Assembly (NCBI GenBank): GCA_007119005.1
Contig: SKQM01000088.1
Location: 1-7,077 of the forward strand
Length of the DNA stretch: 7,077 bases
Reading direction: 5' to 3'
Source of the DNA: Thioalkalivibrio sp.
GTDB lineage: Bacteria > Pseudomonadota > Gammaproteobacteria > Ectothiorhodospirales > Ectothiorhodospiraceae
The notes under the pieces are model-generated. The model did not search any database. It was not told where the DNA came from and saw only the letters and a list, made by a program, of their open reading frames with translations. The translations under genes were made by a program, and so were the position numbers. Shown piece after piece: positions 1 through 4,076 of this stretch (positions are counted from its first letter, which is position 1; every line of letters begins with the position of its first letter).

Positions 1-1101
1 ATGGTGGCGGCACTGGCCGGTACCCGACACGACACCGGCCTGGACCTGGAAGCCCTGCAGGAGATCGGCGCCTATTTCCGCGAGGTCCGCAAGAAGTACG
101 CGCGCTTCGAAAGCGACTACACCGGCGTGGACACCCGCGTGCAGATCAACCAGGTGCCTGGCGGCATGATCTCGAACCTCGCGAACCAGCTGCGCGATCA
201 GGACGCGCTCGACAAGTTCGATGCGGTGCTGCGCGAGATCCCCACGGTGCGCGAGGACCTCGGCTATCCGCCGCTGGTCACGCCGACGTCCCAGATCGTC
301 GGGACCCAGGCGGTGATGAACATCCTCGCCGGCGAACGCTACAAGGTGATCACCAACGAGGTGAAGCACTACCTGATGGGGCACTACGGGCGAACCCCCG
401 GCCCGGTGAATCCGATCATCCGCGGGAAGGCCATCGGTAACGCCGAGGTGCTGGAGTGCCGTCCGGCAGACCGCATCCCGGCCGAAATGGACACGCTGCG
501 GAACGAAATCGGCGAATTGGCCGTCTCCGAGGAAGACGTGCTGACCTACGCGCTGTTCCCGGAAGTCGGCCGGCAGTTCCTGGAGCAGCGGCGCGACGGC
601 ACGCTCGTGCCGGAGCCCCTGAACCCGCCGCAGGCGACCACCGCCGAGGGCTGCCCTGCCCCGGTCGAATTCAACGTGACCTTCCACGGCGAGACCTATC
701 ACATCAAGGTCACCGGCAGCGGCCACCGTCGCGAAGACTCACGGCCGCTGTACGTCACCGTGGACGGTCTGCCCGAGGAAGTCCTGCTCGAGACGCTGGA
801 AGAGATGGACGTCACCCCGGGCTCCACAGTGGCCGGCGAAGGCCAGAAACGGACCCGAAAGGCGGGGCCCCGACGGGCCACGAGGCCCGGCGACGTGACC
901 ACCTCCATGCCCGGGACGGTGATCGACGTGCTGGTGAGCGAGGGGCAGGAGGTCAAGGCCGGTGACCCCGTGCTGGTCCTCGAGGCCATGAAGATGGAAT
1001 CCGAGATTCCCGCGCCGATCAGCGGGGTCGTCAAGACCGTCAATGTCGCCAAGGGACAGGCGGCGAATCCGGATGACGCCCTGATCGAGATCGAAGCCTG
1101 A
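1..1101 (+). CDS. oadA: Biotin-dependent oxaloacetate decarboxylase / pyruvate carboxylase alpha (B) subunit, C-terminal part (5' truncated by window)
   Basis: This is the last 366 residues of a protein whose family is usually about 600 residues. The ATG at base 1 is an internal Met, because the sequence begins inside the carboxyltransferase region. Family knowledge: the N-terminal TIM barrel transfers CO2 between oxaloacetate or pyruvate and biotin. Visible here are the end of that region, the conserved PYC/OADA domain (roughly residues 25-200, with PGGMISNLANQL near 53), a linker, and a C-terminal biotinyl domain (about 298-366). The biotin attachment motif is EAMKMES, with the acceptor Lys at residue 331 (codon 991-993). 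The linker around 283-297 is basic (Lys/Arg-rich) rather than the Pro/Ala-rich hinge common in OadA. No membrane beta subunit follows; yceF starts at the next base. The protein may therefore be PycB of a two-subunit pyruvate carboxylase instead of the sodium-pump subunit; its upstream neighbour would decide. The family call is very secure; the exact partner is not. Confidence 0.93.
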   Translation: MVAALAGTRHDTGLDLEALQEIGAYFREVRKKYARFESDYTGVDTRVQINQVPGGMISNLANQLRDQDALDKFDAVLREIPTVREDLGYPPLVTPTSQIVGTQAVMNILAGERYKVITNEVKHYLMGHYGRTPGPVNPIIRGKAIGNAEVLECRPADRIPAEMDTLRNEIGELAVSEEDVLTYALFPEVGRQFLEQRRDGTLVPEPLNPPQATTAEGCPAPVEFNVTFHGETYHIKVTGSGHRREDSRPLYVTVDGLPEEVLLETLEEMDVTPGSTVAGEGQKRTRKAGPRRATRPGDVTTSMPGTVIDVLVSEGQEVKAGDPVLVLEAMKMESEIPAPISGVVKTVNVAKGQAANPDDALIEIEA

Positions 1102-1701
1102 ATGACCGCTCAGCGCACCGTCGTCCTGGGTTCGACCTCCTCCTACCGGCGCAGCCTGCTGGAACGCCTGCGGATCCCCTTCGAGACCGCGAGCCCGCAA
1201 GTGACGGAGGAGCGTCTGCCCGGAGAGACGCCGCAGGCGCTCGCGGAGCGCCTGGCCCGCGCCAAGGCCGCCGAAGTCGCGGCGCGGTATCCGGACGCGC
1301 TGGTGATCGGCTCCGACCAGAGCGCGGGGGTCGGCGACCGCATCCTCGGAAAGCCGGGCAGCCACGAGCGAGCGGCGGAGCAACTGGCCGCGCTGTCCGG
1401 CCAGTCGGTCGTGTTTCACACCGGCATGTGCCTGATCGACACCGCGAGCGGGCGTGAGTGGGTGACCGTAGTGCCATACACGGTGCACATGCGCGAACTC
1501 GATCCCGATGAGATCGAGCGCTACCTGCGGCTCGATCGTCCCTATGACTGTTCCGGCAGCTTCAAGTCGGAGGGGCTGGGGGTGTCCCTGTTTCGCGCTA
1601 TGGAAGGCGATGACCCCTCCGCACTCGTCGGCCTTCCGCTGATCCGCCTCTGCGCGTGGCTCCGGGAGGCCGGCGTGCACCTGCCTCCTGAGATTCGCTG
1701 A
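1102..1701 (+). CDS. yceF: Maf-family nucleotide pyrophosphatase, YceF type (7-methyl-GTP pyrophosphatase)
   Basis: A 199-residue protein, the usual length for Maf proteins. Family knowledge: Maf proteins are cytoplasmic house-cleaning enzymes that hydrolyse non-canonical nucleoside triphosphates to the monophosphate and pyrophosphate; the YceF branch prefers 7-methyl-GTP. Sequence evidence: the N-terminal LGSTSSYRR loop (9-17), IGSDQ (69-73) with the catalytic-base Asp72 and the Gln typical of YceF, LGKP (82-85), the CSGSFKSEGLG block (150-160) with Lys155 and Glu157, and LVGLPLI near 175-181. GSDQ and GSFKSEG separate it from the dTTP/UTP-acting YhdE branch. The start ATG follows the oadA stop TGA without any gap, so translation probably depends on re-initiation or coupling, and the two genes are likely co-transcribed. 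In E. coli yceF sits by yceD-rpmF, so this neighbourhood differs. All key motif residues are present. Confidence 0.93.
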   Translation: MTAQRTVVLGSTSSYRRSLLERLRIPFETASPQVTEERLPGETPQALAERLARAKAAEVAARYPDALVIGSDQSAGVGDRILGKPGSHERAAEQLAALSGQSVVFHTGMCLIDTASGREWVTVVPYTVHMRELDPDEIERYLRLDRPYDCSGSFKSEGLGVSLFRAMEGDDPSALVGLPLIRLCAWLREAGVHLPPEIR

Positions 1702-1809
1702 ACCGCGGACGCCACCCGCCGCATCCTGCGGATCCGAATCGCGTCGGCTTCCTCGATAGCGTCTCAGGTCCCATTCACAAACGACTGCTTTTCAGAACAT
1801 TTCCCATGA

Positions 1810-1853
1810 TTTCAGGCGAAACCGTACGAAATCCCCACGGTTTTTCTCTGAAA
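1810..1853 (+). terminator. Possible interrupted stem-loop / terminator after yceF
   Basis: AAACCGT (1819-1825) pairs with ACGGTTT (1837-1843) around an 11-nt loop and runs into five T (1841-1845). An outer 6-bp stem, TTTCAG (1810-1815) with CTGAAA (1848-1853), encloses it. It lies about 110 bp after the yceF stop, so it could end the oadA-yceF transcript. The stem is weak and AT-rich, and its T run partly belongs to the stem, so a role as structured operator DNA near the following FNR-type box is an alternative. Confidence 0.35.
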
Positions 1854-1856
1854 ATA

Positions 1857-1870
1857 TTGATCTGGATCAC
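1857..1870 (+). promoter_or_regulatory. FNR/ANR-type binding site upstream of the sulfur-globule gene
   Basis: TTGATCTGGATCAC matches the FNR/ANR consensus TTGAT-N4-ATCAA at nine of ten defined bases; only the last base differs. It sits in the locally AT-rich stretch between yceF and the sulfur-globule gene, centred at 1863.5. That is about 227 bp before the ATG and about 110 bp before the start point predicted from the promoter at 1937-1966. A closer start around 1905 would give the classical -41.5 position, but the -10 there (AACATT, 1893-1898) is poor. Inference: oxygen-responsive control. Confidence 0.5.
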
Positions 1871-1936
1871 TATTTTCCTCTATTGTTTCTCCAACATTAG
1901 CCACCACTGATGCTGCTCCCCTTCGGGCTCGGGAAC

Positions 1937-1966
1937 TTGAAATCATGGGCCGCGGGGGTCTTTAAT
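1937..1966 (+). promoter_or_regulatory. Sigma70-like promoter for the sulfur-globule gene
   Basis: The -35 TTGAAA (1937-1942) and -10 TTTAAT (1961-1966) are separated by 18 bp, and each matches the sigma70 consensus at five of six bases. The predicted transcript starts near 1973, giving a leader of about 117 nt before the ATG at 2091. It is the best promoter-like sequence I could find by eye in this intergenic region. Confidence 0.55.
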
Positions 1967-2026
1967 TGGGGTTCGCATTACCGATGCCCGAGGCGTGCGC
2001 CCTTCACGTCGGCGGGTCCAGCAGGG

Positions 2027-2044
2027 CGTACCTTTCAAGGTACG
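2027..2044 (+). promoter_or_regulatory. Leader hairpin in the 5' UTR of the sulfur-globule mRNA
   Basis: CGTACCT (2027-2033) is perfectly complementary to AGGTACG (2038-2044) across a TTCA loop. The hairpin lies about 47 nt upstream of the ATG and well clear of the Shine-Dalgarno at 2076-2080, so it should not block initiation. A 5' stem-loop could stabilise an abundant structural-protein mRNA; that role is inference. Confidence 0.4.
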
Positions 2045-2090
2045 GGATATACGCGAAACAAGGGCGCAACAAACTAGGAGAATCTTGATC

Positions 2091-2486
2091 ATGCGCAAGG
2101 CAATGAAAGTTCTGGCAACTGCCGCTCTGGTCGGCGCGTTCGCAATCCCCATGACCTCCAGCGCCCAGTGGGGCGGACCCGGCTGGGGCGGTCCCTACTA
2201 CGGTCCCGGTTACGGCTACGGTCCGGGCTGGGGTGGGCCGGGCTACGGCCGCGGTCTGGGTGACATGTTCGGCTTCGGCGACATGTTCAGCGACTTCGAC
2301 TTCAGCGCCCGCGGCACCGGTCGCGGCTGGGGTCATGGCCGCGGCTACGGCGACGGCTACGGCTACGGCTATCCCTACGGCGGCTACGGTCCGGGTTGGG
2401 GGGGTCATCGCGGTTGGGGTCATCCCGGCTGGGGTCATCCGGGCTGGGGTGCCCCGCAGGCTCCTGCCGCCCCTGAGTCCGAGTAA
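2091..2486 (+). CDS. Sulfur globule family protein (secreted Gly/Tyr/Trp-rich)
   Basis: A 131-residue low-complexity secreted protein. Family knowledge: sulfur globule proteins (CV1/CV2/CV3, Sgp, of purple sulfur bacteria) are small Gly- and Tyr-rich structural proteins that coat sulfur deposits outside the cytoplasm. A Sec signal peptide is clear: basic MRKAMK, hydrophobic core 7-21, and probable cleavage after Ala25 (SSA before QW). The mature 106 residues are Gly/Pro/Tyr/Trp repeats (26-56), an acidic Phe-rich island with duplicated GDMF (57-72), Arg/Gly/Tyr repeats (74-103), three GWG(H/A)P units (108-122) and an acidic Pro/Ala tail. An upstream in-frame ATG at 1995 exists, but the ATG at 2091 has AGGAG at 2076-2080 and begins exactly at the signal peptide. 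The gene has its own promoter region and terminator, so it looks monocistronic. Composition alone could also fit another glycine-rich envelope protein. The architecture favours Sgp, but which Sgp type is not resolved. Confidence 0.8.
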   Translation: MRKAMKVLATAALVGAFAIPMTSSAQWGGPGWGGPYYGPGYGYGPGWGGPGYGRGLGDMFGFGDMFSDFDFSARGTGRGWGHGRGYGDGYGYGYPYGGYGPGWGGHRGWGHPGWGHPGWGAPQAPAAPESE

Positions 2487-2530
2487 GGCAGCCTGAAGCG
2501 CTCCGGCCGGCTCACCCGGCCGAGAACGCG

Positions 2531-2561
2531 AAAGCCCGGTTCGAAAGAACCGGGTTTTTTT
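2531..2561 (+). terminator. Strong Rho-independent terminator after the sulfur-globule gene
   Basis: CCCGGTTC (2535-2542) pairs perfectly with GAACCGGG (2547-2554) over a GAAA tetraloop. Seven T follow (2555-2561) and a matching A run precedes the stem at 2531-2533. It lies about 45 bp after the stop codon. This is a textbook intrinsic terminator and would also limit read-through into the antisense side of the downstream hydrolase gene. Confidence 0.93.
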
Positions 2562-2563
2562 AT

Positions 2564-2648
2564 GCCCGATGGGTAGGAGGCCAGCCCCCTGGCCGATGGG
2601 GCTTCCCCGCGCAGGCGGGTCGCCGAGAGGGCTCGCCTCCCACAAGAA
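2564..2648. repeat. REP/BIME-type repeat unit 1 (85 bp)
   Basis: The first of two tandem 85-bp units directly after the terminator T run. It holds two REP-like halves in opposite orientation. On the plus strand, GTAG (2573-2576) is followed by the perfect stem GGCCAG/CTGGCC (2579-2584, 2589-2594) with a CCCC loop. On the minus strand, GTGG (2643 down to 2640) is followed by a stem made from 2622-2627 and 2632-2637 with one mismatch. Between them, GGGG-CTT-CCCC (2598-2608) and CCCGC/GCGGG (2606-2619) are alternative hairpins. A GTRG tetranucleotide beside a palindrome is the hallmark of REP elements mobilised by RAYT transposases. No RAYT gene is in the window. Confidence 0.8.
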
Positions 2649-2733
2649 GCCCGATGGGTAGGAGGCCAGCCCCCTGGCCGATGGGGCTTCCCCGCGTAGG
2701 CGGGTCGCCGAGAGGGCTCGCCTCCCACAAGAA
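2649..2733. repeat. REP/BIME-type repeat unit 2 (85 bp)
   Basis: A head-to-tail copy of the preceding 85-bp unit with a single visible difference, C2612 to T2697, which falls in the loop of the CCCGC/GCGGG hairpin. Near identity implies recent duplication or ongoing homogenisation. With the preceding unit and the partial element that follows, it fills nearly all of the 316-bp gap between the sulfur-globule stop and the hydrolase stop. Confidence 0.8.
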
Positions 2734-2752
2734 GCTCGCAAGCCGCTCCCAC
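2733..2752 (-). repeat. Partial third REP-like element
   Basis: Read on the minus strand this is GTGGGAGCGGCTTGCGAGCT, which has the GTGG head and the GAGCGGCTTGCGAG core seen in many gammaproteobacterial REP sequences. It resembles the right half of the two 85-bp units but has diverged and lacks a left half. The inverted pairing within it is imperfect. Confidence 0.5.
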
Positions 2753-2802
2753 AGAGATCTGGCTGGGGTTGGGTAGGCAGGCCCCGGGCACTGACTTTCC
2801 CG

Positions 2803-3846
2803 TCACAGACCTGTCCAGATACCCCTGGGCGGCAGCGCACAGACCCGGTCGCGCGCCGCCACAAGGGACAATTCCCCGCCGGATGGGAGTTCGGCCTTGG
2901 GGTTTTCGACCCAGGCCGCGATGTCGGCCAACGTGGCCTCCGCTCCCAGATAGCGCGTCAGCATGTGATAGCCCTCCGGGTAAAGCGCGATGCGCGGACG
3001 GGCATCTCCCGCCTCGTCCACGAGGCGCTCCAGCCACGCGCAGACGGGCCCGGGTGGAATCACCTGGTCGTACAGGCCATAGAGCACCAGTACCGACCGG
3101 TCCAGCCGATGCGGATGCTCCAGCGCATCCCCCATCAGCCGGGTCAGCCCGCGCAGGGTGTCCACACGCGCCCTCGTCTGCACCAGCGGATCCTCGCTCA
3201 GTGCCTGCGTGACCTCAGGATCGTCCGTCGGCTCGATCCCCAGTTGGGCCACAGTGTCGCCGGAAAAGGTGGCTCCCGGGGCGATCCTGAGCATGAGCCA
3301 GAGGCCCAGGCGCTGATACCATGGCATCGTGTCGGCTCCCCAAACCGCCGGTGCCAGCAACACCGCCCCGTCGACATCCAGTCCCGGTTTCTCGGTCAGC
3401 GCCCGTAACGCAACGGCGCCGCCCATGCTCTCCGCGATCAGGTACAGACTGCGCTCGGGGTAGCGGTCCCGAAGCAGATTCACCACGCTGCGCAGGTCGG
3501 CGACCAGCGTGTCGCCACCAGGCCAGATCCCGGGATTTTTCGTGGCCCCGAAGCCCCGTTGGTCGTACGCGTAGAGGGTGGCCAGCCCTGACGCGACCAG
3601 CGTCTCGGAGACTGCGGCAAATCCACCGCCGTGATCCCCGAAACCGTGCAGTCCCAAGACCACGGCCCTGGCGGGTTCCTCCGTGGCCCAGCGCTGCATC
3701 GGCAGCCGATAGCCGTCCGCCATCACGGCCTGACTGTCGGTCAGCTCGGGCTCCTGTAACGGAGGACCCGCGGGCTGCAACTGGACCTTTCCGCAGGCAG
3801 CCAGCAGTGCGGTGGCGAACAGGGTAAACAGGGCAATTCGGAGCAC
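2803..3846 (-). CDS. Alpha/beta-hydrolase lipoprotein, monoacylglycerol-lipase-like (Hydrolase_4 family)
   Basis: A 347-residue predicted membrane-anchored serine hydrolase. A lipoprotein signal peptide is clear: MLRIALFTLFATALLAAC, with the lipobox LLAA-Cys18. HGFGDHGG (67-74) supplies the oxyanion-hole region typical of monoacylglycerol lipases. The nucleophile is Ser140 in AESMGG, with the probable acid Asp260 in YGLYDQ and His294 in GYHMLTR, so the triad is complete. The family cleaves short esters or monoglycerides; the substrate here is unknown. Start choice: the longest frame begins at a GTG at 3871-3873, but the GTG at 3844-3846 has GGAGG exactly 7 nt upstream (minus strand, 3854-3858) and starts right at the signal peptide. 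The gene is divergent from the histidine kinase. A roughly 30-residue C-terminal tail extends past the usual end of the fold. Lipid anchoring is inferred from the lipobox. Confidence 0.88.
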   Translation of the reverse strand: MLRIALFTLFATALLAACGKVQLQPAGPPLQEPELTDSQAVMADGYRLPMQRWATEEPARAVVLGLHGFGDHGGGFAAVSETLVASGLATLYAYDQRGFGATKNPGIWPGGDTLVADLRSVVNLLRDRYPERSLYLIAESMGGAVALRALTEKPGLDVDGAVLLAPAVWGADTMPWYQRLGLWLMLRIAPGATFSGDTVAQLGIEPTDDPEVTQALSEDPLVQTRARVDTLRGLTRLMGDALEHPHRLDRSVLVLYGLYDQVIPPGPVCAWLERLVDEAGDARPRIALYPEGYHMLTRYLGAEATLADIAAWVENPKAELPSGGELSLVAARDRVCALPPRGIWTGL

Positions 3847-3853
3847 GGAGCGA

Positions 3854-3858
3854 CCTCC
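3854..3858 (-). promoter_or_regulatory. Shine-Dalgarno deciding the hydrolase start
   Basis: GGAGG on the minus strand, 7 nt before the GTG at 3846. It supports the internal GTG over the GTG nine codons upstream, which has no comparable site. Confidence 0.75.
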
Positions 3859-3910
3859 GGAATCAGTCAGCACCGACGTCGGCGACCCACGGGCCGCTGA
3901 ACACGTCGAT

Positions 3911-3945
3911 TCCGTTCGTGGTTCGACCGGCTCACCACGAACGGA
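3911..3945. repeat. Perfect 12-bp inverted repeat in the divergent intergenic region
   Basis: TCCGTTCGTGGT (3911-3922) and ACCACGAACGGA (3934-3945) are exact reverse complements with an 11-bp spacer, so the DNA or RNA can form a long hairpin. Its GGTTCGACCGGCTCACC core matches a dispersed intergenic repeat that I recall being common in beta- and gammaproteobacteria. It lies between the divergent hydrolase and kinase genes. Confidence 0.75.
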
Positions 3946-3958
3946 ACCATCCGCGTCA

Positions 3959-3982
3959 CGTTCACCCTGAGCCTGTCGAAGG
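3959..3982 (-). repeat. Second, inverted copy of the dispersed intergenic repeat
   Basis: Read on the minus strand, CCTTCGACAGGCTCAGG and the following bases align with the plus-strand GGTTCGACCGGCTCACC at 3920-3936. The shared core is TTCGAC(C/A)GGCTCA, and both copies continue into GAACG. The two copies face each other about 15 bp apart, like a small mobile repeat pair. Confidence 0.6.
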
Positions 3983-3997
3983 ATGCTGCTCAGTGCT

Positions 3998-4043
3998 TAC
4001 CTAGGCAAAAACCCCTAGCCCGAAACACCAGCCAATCCCCTAG
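3998..4043. promoter_or_regulatory. Cluster of three CCTAG motifs before the kinase gene (candidate operator)
   Basis: CCTAG occurs at 4000-4004 (within the palindrome CCTAGG), 4014-4018 and 4039-4043. The last two form the direct repeat CCCCTAG, 25 bp apart, and an A-rich linker (4007-4011) separates the first two. I found only two other CTAG tetranucleotides in the window by eye (near 2074 and 5732). Position suggests control of the kinase-regulator operon, perhaps autoregulation. No recognised consensus is claimed. Confidence 0.35.
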
Positions 4044-4076
4044 ACTGTGCCAGAAGCCAACCGCAGCCGAAACCCG

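Noticed and set aside
739..1680. 313-codon minus-strand open frame antisense to oadA and yceF
   Set aside because: It lies wholly opposite two clearly conserved genes and shows no recognisable domain; long antisense frames are expected in GC-rich DNA.
1719..1731. CCGCA-TCC-TGCGG hairpin just after yceF as a terminator
   Set aside because: Only five base pairs with a three-base loop and no following T run.
1995..2090. Longer start for the globule protein at 1995
   Set aside because: It would place 32 Arg-rich residues before a perfect Sec signal peptide; the ATG at 2091 has AGGAG and the leader hairpin lies inside the proposed extension.
2564..2733. Tandem repeats considered as a CRISPR array
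   Set aside because: The 85-bp units are contiguous with no unique spacers and have REP-type internal palindromes; no cas genes nearby.
2004..2864. 286-codon minus-strand open frame running through the repeats and antisense to the globule gene
   Set aside because: Its sequence is a translation of the REP units and of the antisense of a Gly-rich gene (Ala/Val/Thr low complexity); no plausible start signal or family.
2435..3037. 200-codon minus-strand frame with a repeated ASCGRRALSATRLRGEAPS-type peptide
   Set aside because: The peptide repeat is only the translated 85-bp repeat, and the frame overlaps the real hydrolase gene out of frame.
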